DNA from: Yersinia alsatica
Lineage (GTDB): Bacteria; Pseudomonadota; Gammaproteobacteria; Enterobacterales; Enterobacteriaceae
NCBI RefSeq assembly: GCF_902170305.1
Contig: NZ_CABHWW010000023.1
Coordinates: 186,001 to 250,000 of the forward strand
Length of the DNA: 64,000 nt
Direction: 5' to 3'
In this document: positions 39,740-49,097 of the stretch, in pieces
Layout: each line of letters begins with the position of its first letter
Position numbering within the stretch: position 1 is the stretch's first letter
Made by a program: the position numbers and the translations under genes
Notes under the pieces: model-generated
What the model saw: only the letters and a program-made list of their open reading frames with translations
Told to the model about the DNA's origin: nothing
The model's database searches: none

Positions 39740-40732
39740 ATGCAACAACGTCAATTAGGCTCAAATGGTCCGCTGGTTTCTGCTCTCGGTCTTGGTTGCA
39801 TGGGAATGAGTGATTTTTACTCCACCAATCAAGACGCCAATGAATCCATCGCCACCTTGCATCGTGCGCTGGAACTGGGCGTCACTCTGCTGGATACTGC
39901 TGATATGTATGGTCCATTTACCAATGAAGAGTTGGTGGGACGGGCAATTAAGGGAAAACGTGATCAAGTCTTCTTAGCTACTAAGTTTGGTATTGTACGT
40001 GACCCGGCAAATCCGGCCGTTCGGGGAGTGAGCAGTCATCCCGATTATATCCGTAAATCTATTGATGGCAGCCTGAAGCGACTGGGGGTCGATGTTATTG
40101 ACCTTTATTACCAGCATCGTGGTGACCCAAGTGTGCCAGTGGAAGAGGTTATTGGTACGTTGGCTGATTTGGTCACTGCCGGAAAAATTCGCTATATCGG
40201 CCTGAGTGAAGTCTCAGCGGCAACATTAGAAAAAGCCCATCAGATACACCCGATTACCGCAGTACAGAGTGAATACTCACTATGGACGCGCGATGTCGAA
40301 ACATCGGTCTTGGCAACCTGTGAACGTTTAGGTGTCGGGTTTGTGGCTTATAGTCCATTGGGGCGGGGTTTCCTCACTGGAGCGATTCGTAGCCCGGATG
40401 ATTTGGCTGCTGATGATTTTCGCCGTAATAATCCACGTTTTCAGGGAGACAACTTTGCCCTGAATCTGACGTTGGCCGATACAGTGACGAAAATGGCGCA
40501 AGAGAAAGGTATTAAACCGTCGCAATTGGCATTGGCTTGGGTGCTGGCGCAGAGAAGTTTCATTGTGCCAATTCCTGGAACCAAACGCCGAACTTATTTG
40601 GAAGAGAATTTAGCTGCAGTTGATGTGGTGCTCAGCCCGCAAGAGTTGGCGGCGCTTGATGCAGTATTCCCCTTCCATGCCGCAGCGGGTGAGCGCTACG
40701 GCGCAGAAGGGATGGTCTATCTTAATGCCTAA
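39740..40732 (+). CDS. Aldo-keto reductase
   Basis: A 330-aa NADPH-dependent (alpha/beta)8-barrel oxidoreductase. The catalytic tetrad is visible: Asp and Tyr in [10 protein letters not shown], Lys in FLATKFG and His in LYYQHRGD; the cofactor end has [13 protein letters not shown]. The start at 39740 gives [20 protein letters not shown], the usual family N-terminus; an ATG at 39725 adds five residues. It is close to YakC/Tas-like enzymes reducing aldehydes. Divergent from a LysR gene. The natural substrate is unknown. Confidence 0.9.
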   Translation: MQQRQLGSNGPLVSALGLGCMGMSDFYSTNQDANESIATLHRALELGVTLLDTADMYGPFTNEELVGRAIKGKRDQVFLATKFGIVRDPANPAVRGVSSHPDYIRKSIDGSLKRLGVDVIDLYYQHRGDPSVPVEEVIGTLADLVTAGKIRYIGLSEVSAATLEKAHQIHPITAVQSEYSLWTRDVETSVLATCERLGVGFVAYSPLGRGFLTGAIRSPDDLAADDFRRNNPRFQGDNFALNLTLADTVTKMAQEKGIKPSQLALAWVLAQRSFIVPIPGTKRRTYLEENLAAVDVVLSPQELAALDAVFPFHAAAGERYGAEGMVYLNA

Positions 40733-40735
40733 TTA

Positions 40736-41779
40736 TTAACGTTTTTTCTTAGGGTCACGTGGCGGGCGCCCGACAGTTGCCTGATACACCTTAAACCGGC
40801 CATTCTGTGCCAATACTTCGTGGCTGCCAAATGCGGCATCCAGCAGCGCAGGATAAGGCAAGAAGGAGTTCGCCACGATACGTAATTTACCGCCCACATG
40901 CAGGTGTGCGGTCGCCCCGCGGATCAGCATTTCAGCCGCAGTCAGGCTGGTTTGAATCCCATCATGGAACGGCGGATTTGAAATAATCATCTCGAAACGG
41001 CCTTTAATGTCAGAGTAGACATTGCTGGCAATCACTTGCGCTTCAATATTATTCGCCGCCAATGTAGCTCGGCTGGATTCAATGGCTGCTGCGCTCACAT
41101 CACTTAGTGTCCATTTGATTTTGGGTGATTGCTGCGCCAGAACCGATGCTAATACCCCGGCACCACACCCGACATCCAACACGCTGCCTTTAAACGGCTC
41201 GCTGAATGTTGACAGCAGCAGGTGACTACCCGAATCCAGTGAATCGCGGCTGAATACCCCGGGCAATGTTTTCACTGTCACATCACCGACCTGATAACTC
41301 TCCCACCAGGCATCGGCATCAAATTCTGGCTGTTTATCCAGGCGGCCATGATAAAGACCACAACGCCGAGCACTGTCAATCTTGGTCAGTTGTGCGAAAT
41401 CGGACAGCATTTCTTCTGCGCTGCGCACGCCACTGCGGTTCTCACCCACCACAAAAATATCACTGCCGACTGGCAATAAAGAGAGCAGGTTAGCCAGTTG
41501 GAACTGGGCTTCTTGTTTGCTTTTTGGCCAGTAATAAACCAGCGTGTCGCAGGTGGCGACGGTTTCAGCTGTCGCCAAAAGACCGAATTGAACATTCTCT
41601 TCCAGCGTATTGCTCAGTAATTGCCAGTGGTGATATTGATTGGTGTGAACCCGTACCCCGGCGGCATCAAATTGCGCTGGCAGCGCATCCTGTAAATCAC
41701 CGGCAAACAACACGTGGCGGGCTATAAATTCATCACTATGGCGCAGTATCACTTCACTGGCTGGGGTTAATGCTGACAT
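40736..41779 (-). CDS. rsmC: 16S rRNA m2G1207 methyltransferase
   Basis: Methylates G1207 of 16S rRNA in the 30S subunit. 347 aa from the start at 41779 ([18 protein letters not shown]), which matches E. coli RsmC; six more codons upstream are open but not expected. The tandem methyltransferase fold ends with the SAM motif [15 protein letters not shown] and the catalytic ISNPPFH. In enterobacteria it sits beside the tRNA-Leu cluster and holD, as here. Confidence 0.96.
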   Translation of the reverse strand: MSALTPASEVILRHSDEFIARHVLFAGDLQDALPAQFDAAGVRVHTNQYHHWQLLSNTLEENVQFGLLATAETVATCDTLVYYWPKSKQEAQFQLANLLSLLPVGSDIFVVGENRSGVRSAEEMLSDFAQLTKIDSARRCGLYHGRLDKQPEFDADAWWESYQVGDVTVKTLPGVFSRDSLDSGSHLLLSTFSEPFKGSVLDVGCGAGVLASVLAQQSPKIKWTLSDVSAAAIESSRATLAANNIEAQVIASNVYSDIKGRFEMIISNPPFHDGIQTSLTAAEMLIRGATAHLHVGGKLRIVANSFLPYPALLDAAFGSHEVLAQNGRFKVYQATVGRPPRDPKKKR

Positions 41780-41814
41780 CAGTCTTTGGCTCCTCAATAA
41801 TATAATCGGGGATT

Positions 41815-41841
41815 ATAGAGGTTTGTTGGCCCAACCTCTAT
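41815..41841. repeat. Hairpin and first copy of a 16-bp direct repeat
   Basis: atagaggtttgttggc (41815-41830) recurs exactly at 42572-42587, so the toxin-antitoxin pair is bracketed by direct repeats 757 bp apart. This copy also folds with aacctctat (41833-41841), a 9-bp stem followed by T-rich DNA. Confidence 0.75.
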
Positions 41842-42012
41842 TTTTGTATTTTTTAGACTCATAACTGATAGCTTGCTTGCGACAATTTGTTGCATTTTGT
41901 GGACTGTTGTCGCATTATCTGGTGGTGTGTAATCTGTTCGCTAAGCAGGGCGTTTTACACCACGAAAAGTGCAGCTACGCACGTTAAAAATTGCGCAAAG
42001 AGGAGTAAAGCA

Positions 42013-42249
42013 ATGGCCATCAGTATTCGTCTTGATGAGAATTTTGTCGCTGACGTTAAAATTCACGCAGAAGCATCGAGCCGCAGCGTGCCAAAGCAGA
42101 TCGAGCACTGGGCAAAGATTGGTCGTATCGCTGAGGATAATCCTGATTTGCCTTACAGCTTTATTCTGGAGACCTTACTGGCAAAAAGCGAAATCGAAAA
42201 TAAGAAGGTGTCACGTTATGTCAGAAGAACCAAGCGGGCAGACGATTGA
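42013..42249 (+). CDS. ParD-like antitoxin
   Basis: A 78-aa protein starting MAISIRLDENFVADVKIHAE, the N-terminal strand and helix of a ribbon-helix-helix DNA-binding antitoxin (ParD-like family). I chose 42013 because AGGAG lies 9-13 bases upstream. It overlaps the toxin gene by 32 bp, typical for type II pairs. It is expected to bind and silence the toxin and to repress its own promoter. Confidence 0.8.
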   Translation: MAISIRLDENFVADVKIHAEASSRSVPKQIEHWAKIGRIAEDNPDLPYSFILETLLAKSEIENKKVSRYVRRTKRADD

Positions 42250-42547
42250 TGTTTATGAAAGTGGCCGTTTCGCTAAAGCGTTGAGTCGGCTGTCTGAACA
42301 GCAACTGACTGTTGTTGAAGATCAAATCGAGCAAATTATTGCTAACCCGGAAATGGGGGAGCTAAAGAAAGGCGACCTGAGCTACCTTCGCGTGCATAAG
42401 TTTCAACTCAATCATCAGTTGACGCTGTTGGGCTACAGTTGGGTTGAACAGAAAATTGAATTGTATCTTTTAAGTCTCAGTTCCCATGAGAATTTTTATC
42501 AGGAACAAAAGCGCTTACGTAAAACAGATCTGAAACTGATTAGCTAA
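42218..42547 (+). CDS. RelE/ParE-superfamily toxin
   Basis: 109 aa: VYESGRFAKALSRLSEQQLTVVEDQIEQI, then LRVHKFQLNHQLTLLGYSW and IELYLLSLSSHENFYQE, the ordered helix-hairpin-sheet pattern of RelE/ParE toxins. AGAAGG lies upstream of the ATG at 42218. Whether it cuts mRNA (RelE) or poisons gyrase (ParE) cannot be told from sequence. It sits between rsmC and holD, which are closer together in E. coli, so the pair looks inserted. Confidence 0.75.
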   Translation: MSEEPSGQTIDVYESGRFAKALSRLSEQQLTVVEDQIEQIIANPEMGELKKGDLSYLRVHKFQLNHQLTLLGYSWVEQKIELYLLSLSSHENFYQEQKRLRKTDLKLIS

Positions 42548-42571
42548 ATATGACCTGCTGATATCCCTTAA

Positions 42572-42587
42572 ATAGAGGTTTGTTGGC
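42572..42587. repeat. Second copy of the 16-bp direct repeat
   Basis: Exact copy of 41815-41830. It lies between the toxin stop and holD. Confidence 0.75.
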
Positions 42588-42648
42588 GCATGTTCGATGG
42601 GTTTGCTAGCATAGCGTCGAAATAGGGGTTGCTTTGACAGGAAAGGGC

Positions 42649-43086
42649 ATGGCATCAAGACGAGACTTACTGTTACAACAGCTTGGCATCACGCAGTGGA
42701 CATTGCGCCGCCCAGCCGTCTTGCAGGGTGAAATTGCGATACACTTACCCGAAGATACCCGCCTGTTAATTGTGGCAGACCCGCTTCCTGAACGCGATGA
42801 CCCGCTGTTGTGCGATGTGTTGCGCAGCTTGGGGCTTACTCCAGGTCAGGCTTATGTGCTGACACCGGACCAGGTGGCGATGTTACCCGAAAAAACACAG
42901 TGCAATAGTTGGCGATTGGGCATCAGTGAACCACTTACCGTTGCGGGTGCACAATTACACAGCCCGGCACTGGCCGGACTTTATCAAGACGCGAGCGCTA
43001 AGCGCGCACTTTGGCAGCAGATTTGTCATCATGAAGCAGATTTCTATCCTGACGCCAGCCGATCTGGCCACAGCGTATCAAATTGA
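42649..43086 (+). CDS. holD: DNA polymerase III psi subunit
   Basis: 145 aa; binds chi (HolC) and links the clamp loader to SSB. The N-terminal MASRRDLLLQQLGITQWTLRRP is nearly that of E. coli HolD, and CNSWRLG and ALWQQIC near the end also match. The start at 42649 gives the standard N-terminus. It overlaps rimI by 56 bp. Confidence 0.94.
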   Translation: MASRRDLLLQQLGITQWTLRRPAVLQGEIAIHLPEDTRLLIVADPLPERDDPLLCDVLRSLGLTPGQAYVLTPDQVAMLPEKTQCNSWRLGISEPLTVAGAQLHSPALAGLYQDASAKRALWQQICHHEADFYPDASRSGHSVSN

Positions 43087-43474
43087 GCAAGCCAGCCACG
43101 CTTTTCCGTGGACGGAAAAAACCTTAGCCAGTAATCAAGGTGAGCGCTATCTCAATTTCAAGTTGACTGTTGATCAGCACATGGTCGGCTTCGCTATTAC
43201 CCAAATGGTATTGGATGAAGCCACGCTGTTTAATATTGCCATTGACCCACAGCATCAGCGCCAGGGTTATGGTCGTTTGCTGCTTGAACATGTGATTGCG
43301 CAGTTGGAAACACGTAATACCTTCACACTTTGGCTTGAAGTTCGGGCCTCAAATGCAGGCGCGATAGCCTTGTATGAAAGCCTCGGGTTTAACGAGGTTT
43401 CCGTGCGCCGCAACTATTATCCCAGTGTCAATGGGCGCGAAGATGCCATTATGATGGCGTTACCTATGGGGTAG
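43031..43474 (+). CDS. rimI: Ribosomal protein S18 N-terminal acetyltransferase
   Basis: A 147-aa GNAT-fold enzyme that acetylates the N-terminal alanine of ribosomal protein S18. The acetyl-CoA loop is HQRQGYGRLLLEHV, with IEQASHAFPWTEKTLASNQGERYLNF and RRNYYPSVNGREDAIMM as in E. coli. It starts inside holD, so the two are translationally linked. Confidence 0.95.
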   Translation: MKQISILTPADLATAYQIEQASHAFPWTEKTLASNQGERYLNFKLTVDQHMVGFAITQMVLDEATLFNIAIDPQHQRQGYGRLLLEHVIAQLETRNTFTLWLEVRASNAGAIALYESLGFNEVSVRRNYYPSVNGREDAIMMALPMG

Positions 43475-43619
43475 CGCCGTTTTACGGATAATAAATTGTC
43501 TATCCCGGTTAAATCAGGGAAAATACCGCGCTATAACACCGATTCCCGCTTTCCTGAATCACGCATTACACCCGATGTAATGCCAGAGCAGGGCGGCCTA
43601 AAAGTAGAAAATTCAAACT

Positions 43620-43712
43620 ATGTCTCCAAGTGAATATGCACAGGAAGTCGCGAAAAGACGTACTTTCGCGATCATTTCTCACCCTGATGCCGCCCAGCCT
43701 TTCAACGCTTAA
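43620..43712 (+). pseudogene. prfC: 5' end of prfC, cut by ICE insertion
   Basis: The first 24 residues of peptide chain release factor 3 ([20 protein letters not shown], then HPDA) are intact. The frame then leaves prfC just before the GTP-binding P-loop and stops after six foreign codons at 43712. This is the known insertion site of SXT/R391-family elements. In those, the right end of the element supplies a new start to the rest of prfC, so release factor 3 is probably still made from beyond the window. Confidence 0.95.
43676..43692. other. Left attachment site (attL) in prfC
   Basis: The sequence follows prfC up to gatgccg (ending 43692), after which it diverges. The recombination core of SXT-type integrases lies in this stretch. 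The exact 17-bp core cannot be fixed without attR. Confidence 0.7.
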
Positions 43713-44476
43713 AATCACCTTTCATTGCACACCACAATCACATCTCTACGTACTGAATTTAAAGGCTTTTTGTCTTTTTCTCGTTTATTTGCTTTTCAAT
43801 GATGTTCAAGCGTAACCTCAGAAAGTGTGTACAAACTTGAGTACAAATTCCGTTTTAGAGGCCTTTGGCGAAAATTCCATGACACAAACCTGTCTGTAGG
43901 CCTTGTGGTTACTGGGTTTGACGTAAAAAGTACTACCGTTAAAAAGAGTCTCTTTTTTGGTAAATGTTTTCTTCTGTACCAAATTACAAAATTTAATGAG
44001 GGAGTTTATTGTTGGTGTAATTTTTGCTTTAGTGTTTGTTTTTGAAGATGCTTGAAGCGAACCAATACGGTTATTTCTAATTGAGATATCAGACTTACCT
44101 TCAAATTTAGTTGCTGTTTACACCATCATTTTGCACTTGTTTTTCGACTTGTGTGTACAAAATTTCCTGTAACTGTGTACAAACTTCCTCTTTGTTGCAC
44201 TTATCTTCTGGCGATTTGACGCGAGTTCTTCTGTAGCCCTTGCTGTATAAGGGCTGAGCGACAAAAGTACTTAGGGAGTTTGATGCGTCAGTTCGCGATT
44301 ATCAGGGAGAGTATCGCTCTTTTGTCGATGACAAAAATCTCCTTCTACTTATATGTAATTATGTATCAGGTCATGGCTTTTGATATGTAATGGCTAATCA
44401 AATTTGTGTTATTTGAGTTGCTGTGATATGTTTTTGTATATAATTATTCTTAAGTGATGCATTAAGGCGTATCGAA
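43713..44476. other. ICE left-end leader with repeated tgtgtacaaa motifs
   Basis: No convincing gene. The motif tgtgtacaaa occurs at about 43826-43835, 44152-44161 and 44173-44182, with a shorter gtacaaa at 43841-43847. Repeats at this distance from attL are good candidates for integrase arm-type or excisionase sites. A hipB promoter should lie near 44430-44470. Confidence 0.5.
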
Positions 44477-44797
44477 ATGAGCTATGTAACAGAGCAGATA
44501 CTAGAAAGTCTTCGAGAAGCTCGGGTACGAAAGGGGTTTAGCCAGAGAGAGTTAAGTGCTCGTTCGGGTGTGCCTCAAAGCCATATTTCGAAAATCGAGT
44601 CTGGCAGTGTTGATTTAAGAATATCCAGTTTGATTGCACTTGCCCGTGTACTGGACCTAGAGTTATTTGTTGCGCCAAAAAAATCTGTACCTGCCATCAA
44701 GTCGATCATTCGAAGTGGCCAAGGTGTTAACGGCATCAGCGACGAGGGTGAGCCAATGTCGCCCGCATATCAGTTAGAGGAAGACGACAATGACTAA
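44477..44797 (+). CDS. hipB: HipB-like antitoxin, XRE family
   Basis: A 106-aa helix-turn-helix protein (LREARVRKGFSQRELSARSG, VPQSHISKIESG). It overlaps hipA by 8 bp and precedes it, as in hipBA operons. It should bind HipA and repress the operon. Confidence 0.85.
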   Translation: MSYVTEQILESLREARVRKGFSQRELSARSGVPQSHISKIESGSVDLRISSLIALARVLDLELFVAPKKSVPAIKSIIRSGQGVNGISDEGEPMSPAYQLEEDDND

Positions 44798-46004
44798 CCA
44801 TGTCTCTACGCTCAACGTTTTGCTTTACGGTGAACCCATTGCAACGATCACCAACGTGGGCAATGACAGAACGCTTTTTGCCTTTATGGATTCGTACATT
44901 CATGACGAATCGCGTCCTGTGTTAGGACTTGGCTTTAAAGATTCGCTCGGTGGCCTGCTGACTCACTTCAAACCGACCCAAACCAAGTTAACTCCGTTTT
45001 TCTCTAACCTTTTGCCAGAAGAAACCATGCGTCATTACCTGGCTGAGCGTGCCGGTGTTAATCCAGCGCGGGAGTTTTTTCTATTGTGGGTACTTGGACA
45101 GGATTTGGCTGGCGCAATCACGGTTGAGCCTGCGAATGGTGAAGCCTTACCACCTAATGTGCATCAAGACATAGAAGATGAAACGAAGACAGATGGACCA
45201 ATGCGTTTTTCATTGGCGGGAGTGCAATTGAAGTTTTCAGCTGTGCAGCAAGCAAATGGCGGTTTAACGATCCCAGCAACCGGTCAAGGTGGCTCTTGGA
45301 TTGTAAAATTACCGTCGTCTCGATTTGACGCTGTGCCAGAAAATGAATATTCAATGATGGAACTGGCTCGGATGTTGGGAATGGACGTGCCAGAAACGCA
45401 GCTACTGCCTATTAATCGGATTGCTAATATCCCAAATGGCATTGGCAAATTTGGTGACAGTGCGTTTGTGATCAAACGTTTTGACCGTGCAGATGGTCAA
45501 ACTGTGCACATTGAGGACTTTGCGCAAGTGTTTGGCGTTTATCCTCAAGATAAATACAAAAAAGCCAGTATGCGCAATATTGCTCAGGTTATCGGCATCG
45601 AAGGCCAAGACGAAGACATCGCAGAGTTTACGCGCAGATTGGTGTTCAATACCCTGATTGGTAATGCCGATATGCATTTGAAGAATTGGTCTTTGATCTA
45701 CAAAGATAAGCGCACAGCGTCTATTGCACCTGCTTATGACTTTGTTTCAACCATTCCTTATATCCCAGATGATAGTGCGTCGCTGAAGGTGAGCCGTAGC
45801 AAGAAATTCAGCGATTTCGCGCTGGATGAGCTATCACACTTAGCGGCCAAAGCCATGTTGCCAGAAAAATTGGTGTTAGATACCGCAAAGCAAACCGTAG
45901 CAGGCTTCCATGAGGTATGGGCGAAAGAAAAAGCGCATTTACCACTTACTAAATCAGTGATTGAAGCCATCGAAACGCACTTACGAAGCATACCGCTACG
46001 CTGA
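44790..46004 (+). CDS. hipA: HipA-like serine/threonine kinase toxin
   Basis: 404 aa, full length. The N-terminal couple_hipA domain covers about 1-110. The kinase core has the activation-loop region RFSLAGVQLKFS (139-150), the catalytic motif GNADMHLKNWSL (Asp294) and the metal-binding APAYDF (Asp317). E. coli HipA phosphorylates glutamyl-tRNA synthetase and causes persistence; the target here is not predictable. Catalytic residues are intact, so it should be active. The IS630 element begins 6 bp after the stop and does not damage the gene. Confidence 0.88.
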   Translation: MTNHVSTLNVLLYGEPIATITNVGNDRTLFAFMDSYIHDESRPVLGLGFKDSLGGLLTHFKPTQTKLTPFFSNLLPEETMRHYLAERAGVNPAREFFLLWVLGQDLAGAITVEPANGEALPPNVHQDIEDETKTDGPMRFSLAGVQLKFSAVQQANGGLTIPATGQGGSWIVKLPSSRFDAVPENEYSMMELARMLGMDVPETQLLPINRIANIPNGIGKFGDSAFVIKRFDRADGQTVHIEDFAQVFGVYPQDKYKKASMRNIAQVIGIEGQDEDIAEFTRRLVFNTLIGNADMHLKNWSLIYKDKRTASIAPAYDFVSTIPYIPDDSASLKVSRSKKFSDFALDELSHLAAKAMLPEKLVLDTAKQTVAGFHEVWAKEKAHLPLTKSVIEAIETHLRSIPLR

Positions 46005-46009
46005 ACACC

Positions 46010-47167
46010 TAAATAACTGTTCCGAAGTGTAGATCACCCGAGAAGGGAACTCAGTGTGAAATGAGCGATCAGATCAGTCGCCAAACGGTCACTAATACAC
46101 ATCCACACTGAGTATGAACAGAATAACATTGATTGATCGTGCCGAGCGACGCCGATTAGAGAAAATCGTCCAGCGAAGCAAAGATAAACGTTTCAGCCGT
46201 CGCGCAAATGCCGTGTTACTTGTGCATCAAGGACTATCCCGACAGAAAGTCGCTAGCTTGCTTAGCGCTGCTCGTTCTTCCGTAAATCGCTGGTGTCGCA
46301 AGTATAGCGAACTGGGGATAAACGGATTGAAAGATGCCGAGTTGGGTAAACCTCCATACTTACCCGGCGATGCCATAGTGAAGCTGCTGCATTTTTTAAT
46401 CCCTTGGTCACCACAAGATTTAGGCTACCAGCGCAGTCGTTGGAGTACAGAGTTGCTCGCCAAAGTATTACAAAAACATGCAGGAATTCATATTCATAGT
46501 TCGACGTTACGCCGATGGATGCCCGAACTCGGGATAGTATGGCGTCGGGCCGCTCCGACACTCAGAATTCGTGACCCACATAAGGACGAAAAGTTAGCGG
46601 CGATTAAAGCTGCGTTGGATAACTGTAATGCCGATAATCCCGTCTTCTATGAAGACGAAGTGGATATCCATTTAAATCCGAAGATAGGGGCAGACTGGGG
46701 CTTTCGCGGGAAACAACGGTTAGTGGCAACACCTGGCCAGAACGAAAAATATTATCTTGCGGGTGCCTTACATGCTGGCACTGGCACAGTGAAATATGTC
46801 GGCAGCGACTCAAAATGTTCGGCGTTGTTTATTAAGCTGATGGAATTGCTTCGGAAGTGCTATCGCAAAGCAAAAACTATCACATTAATCGTGGATAATT
46901 ACATCATTCACAAGAGCAAAAAAGTGCAGGCTTGGCTAAGTAACAATCCCAAGTTCACGCTATTGTTTCAGCCTGTTTATAGCCCTTGGGTGAATAAGAT
47001 TGAGAAGCTGTGGCATGCACTTCATGAAACGGTGACACGCAATCATAAGTGTTCGCAGATGTGGCAGTTACTGCAAAGGGTGAAGCGATTTATGGAAACC
47101 GCTTCACCCTATCCCGGGAACCAACATGGACTGGCAGAGCTGTAGCAGAATTAGGATCAGTTATTTA
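46010..47167. mobile_element. IS630-family insertion sequence
   Basis: Ends are inverted repeats: left aataactgttcc and right complement aataactgatcc, each bordered by TA (46010-46011 and 47166-47167), the TA duplication expected of IS630/Tc1-like transposition. About 1.16 kb with a single transposase gene. It inserted directly behind hipA. Confidence 0.88.
46114..47145 (+). CDS. IS630-family transposase
   Basis: 343 aa: N-terminal helix-turn-helix (GLSRQKVASLLSAARSSVNRW), then the DDE core with Asp in VFYEDEVDIHLNP, Asp in LIVDNYIIHKSK and Glu in VNKIEKLWHALH. All three catalytic residues are present and the frame is intact, so the element may be active. Confidence 0.93.
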   Translation: MNRITLIDRAERRRLEKIVQRSKDKRFSRRANAVLLVHQGLSRQKVASLLSAARSSVNRWCRKYSELGINGLKDAELGKPPYLPGDAIVKLLHFLIPWSPQDLGYQRSRWSTELLAKVLQKHAGIHIHSSTLRRWMPELGIVWRRAAPTLRIRDPHKDEKLAAIKAALDNCNADNPVFYEDEVDIHLNPKIGADWGFRGKQRLVATPGQNEKYYLAGALHAGTGTVKYVGSDSKCSALFIKLMELLRKCYRKAKTITLIVDNYIIHKSKKVQAWLSNNPKFTLLFQPVYSPWVNKIEKLWHALHETVTRNHKCSQMWQLLQRVKRFMETASPYPGNQHGLAEL

Positions 47168-47214
47168 GTTGCTAGAGCGTGCATATCGATAAAGATGGTT
47201 TAACTTCACGCGAT

Positions 47215-47237
47215 TTTACGGCGCTTAGCGCCGTAAA
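47215..47237. terminator. Hairpin upstream of xis
   Basis: A perfect 10-bp stem (tttacggcgc/gcgccgtaaa) with a 3-nt loop and no long T-run. It lies between the IS630 element and xis and may insulate xis from hipBA or IS transcription. Confidence 0.5.
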
Positions 47238-47376
47238 CTAGAAATTTTGTAAACTGCACAATGATACCGGTGTTTTGATAAGGCTGATCTTCTGAACAAA
47301 TCATGCATCTTTCTGACCATCAACTAGTGATGAATCAGGCGATGATAGCTTTACATTGATTTTCAGGAGAATGCAG

Positions 47377-47571
47377 ATGACAGCAGTAGCGCACCAGGTA
47401 ACCCCTTTTCTAACGTCTTACGAAGTGATGGCTCGTTACCACATTAGCTATACGACGCTCTGGCGAAGAATAAAAGATGGCAGCTTGCCGCAACCTCGTA
47501 TCAACCGAAATACGCGAAACAAACTCTGGCACATTGAAGACTTGGAAGAGTATGAGAAGAAAGAGGACTGA
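47377..47571 (+). CDS. xis: Excisionase/recombination directionality factor
   Basis: 64 aa from the ATG at 47377, which has AGGAGA six bases upstream (an ATG at 47371 abuts it). AlpA/MerR-like winged helix: SYEVMARYHISYTTLWRRIKDGSLP followed by PRINRNTRNKLWHIEDLEEYE. It is convergent with int, leaving 11 bp between stops, as in SXT. It bends att DNA to favour excision. Confidence 0.88.
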   Translation: MTAVAHQVTPFLTSYEVMARYHISYTTLWRRIKDGSLPQPRINRNTRNKLWHIEDLEEYEKKED

Positions 47572-47582
47572 GCCTCTTTCTT

Positions 47583-48824
47583 TTATTGTCCGAAACGCCA
47601 GTTGAATGGAAAGCCTGTCGGCTCGATGATGGTTTCTAGTTTTTGATACCAAACGTCGTAAGCATGACGCATTTCATCCAGGTACTGATATTGGTTGTAG
47701 ATAGCATCCAACCCTTTTTTGCTGTGGCCAATCATCAACTCGGCAACTTCTTGCGTCGTGATGGCAGACATTCGCGTTCGCATCGTTCTGCGAAGATCAT
47801 GCATAGACCAGTGTTCCATCTCAATACCAAGCGACCTGCGAGCCCAGATTTTCACATTGTTAGGAATAGTGGTATCAAAGCCATTTGTGGCAAGCTCTTC
47901 TTGTCCGTTCGCGGGAAACAAGTAAGTTGATTTGCTCATCTGCATCGCCAGTTCAATCAGCTCGATAGCTGGTTTAATTAATGGCCGCATGATCGGCGCT
48001 CCAATTTTCTCACCTTGTTTGCGGATCTCTATAGGCACTGTCCACATTGCAGATTGCAAGTCAAAGTGATGCTTTTCAGCTTGAATGAGTTCGCCCTTGC
48101 GACCGCCCAATAGCAGAAGCAATTTTATGTAGATGCGGTTCTTCTCAGTAATTTTTGACTCGTGCAAATAGCGCCAAAGTATCCTGATCTCGTTGTCATT
48201 TAGCACCCGAGTTCGTTTGCCTTTCTTACCGCCAACCTTTTTTGCTGTGATCCCAGCGGCAGCGTTAATTTCCAAGATCTGTTCATCAATCAGCCAGTCA
48301 TAGAACTTATGCAGTACAGACACTAGGCGCTCTGTGTTTGACGGAGACGATTCCGAAACCTCACGAAGACAGTTTCGCAAGGACAATTCAGTGATGTCAG
48401 TTAATGGATACTTGCCAAGTCGGGGCAGCAAATATATTTCACTGCTGCGTTTTTGGTAGTGCCACGTTTTCTCCTTTAGCCCTTGCTTACCGGCAGAGTC
48501 TATCCAGTCTCGAAAAATCGATTCGAAGCTTTGGTTGGCAGAATACTTAGCCCGTTCCTGCTGAAGGTAGAGCTTAGGGTTTCGGCCTTGATCAAGTATA
48601 GCCCTTAACCTATCCAGCTCATTCCTGGCTTCAGCAAGCTTCATAAGTGGGTAAGTACCTATGTCTACCCGCTGTTGCTTGCCATCGAAACGATAACGAA
48701 ACTGAAAGACAATTTTGCCCTTGGGCGATACCCGAGCACTTAGCCCATCTCGGTCGGCTTTTACTACGGTTTCTTTTGCTTCCTTATTTAACCTGGCATC
48801 GAGCCAGCTAACTGATAACGCCAT
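47583..48824 (-). CDS. int: ICE tyrosine integrase
   Basis: 413 aa, the length of SXT integrase. N-terminal DUF4102-like arm-binding domain (about 1-90), core-binding domain, then the catalytic domain with Arg242 (LLGGRKGEL), His342 and Arg345 (MHDLRRT), His367 (IGHSKKG) and Tyr376 (AIYNQY). Catalytic set complete. It integrates the element in prfC. It starts one base after the srpR stop, so it can be read from the srpMR transcript. Confidence 0.95.
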   Translation of the reverse strand: MALSVSWLDARLNKEAKETVVKADRDGLSARVSPKGKIVFQFRYRFDGKQQRVDIGTYPLMKLAEARNELDRLRAILDQGRNPKLYLQQERAKYSANQSFESIFRDWIDSAGKQGLKEKTWHYQKRSSEIYLLPRLGKYPLTDITELSLRNCLREVSESSPSNTERLVSVLHKFYDWLIDEQILEINAAAGITAKKVGGKKGKRTRVLNDNEIRILWRYLHESKITEKNRIYIKLLLLLGGRKGELIQAEKHHFDLQSAMWTVPIEIRKQGEKIGAPIMRPLIKPAIELIELAMQMSKSTYLFPANGQEELATNGFDTTIPNNVKIWARRSLGIEMEHWSMHDLRRTMRTRMSAITTQEVAELMIGHSKKGLDAIYNQYQYLDEMRHAYDVWYQKLETIIEPTGFPFNWRFGQ

Positions 48825-48825
48825 G

Positions 48826-49095
48826 TTATAAGCCCAGCCCTAGTTTTGATTTTAAAGATTGTTTACGTGATTCTGCTTTGGGTTCTGGCGCTGTACTCAT
48901 AGAAGGCACTTTACCATCTGGTGCATGGCCATCCACCGGTGCAGATGACGTGGATAGATTGGGTTGGCTCATGTGAATTAACCCAAAGGTGGCCAGCATC
49001 CGCAGACGCTCAGCGCGTTCCCGTGGCGGCGTCTTTTCTAATTCTTTTAGCAGTTCAGGGTGGCTCCCTGGGGGAATGTTGACGACAACTCTCAT
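48826..49095 (-). CDS. srpR: SrpR-like partition adaptor
   Basis: 89 aa, basic and low-complexity at the C-terminus (SRKQSLKSKLGLGL). It follows srpM by 2 bp and precedes int. In SXT/R391 elements the corresponding gene encodes the DNA-binding partner of an actin-like partition ATPase. The identification rests on position and length plus the MRVVVNIPPGSHPELL start. Confidence 0.75.
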   Translation of the reverse strand: MRVVVNIPPGSHPELLKELEKTPPRERAERLRMLATFGLIHMSQPNLSTSSAPVDGHAPDGKVPSMSTAPEPKAESRKQSLKSKLGLGL

Positions 49096-49097
49096 GA

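Noticed and set aside
43827-44045. 72-codon frame in the ICE leader
   Set aside because: Begins inside the tgtgtacaaa repeats, odd composition, no ribosome site.
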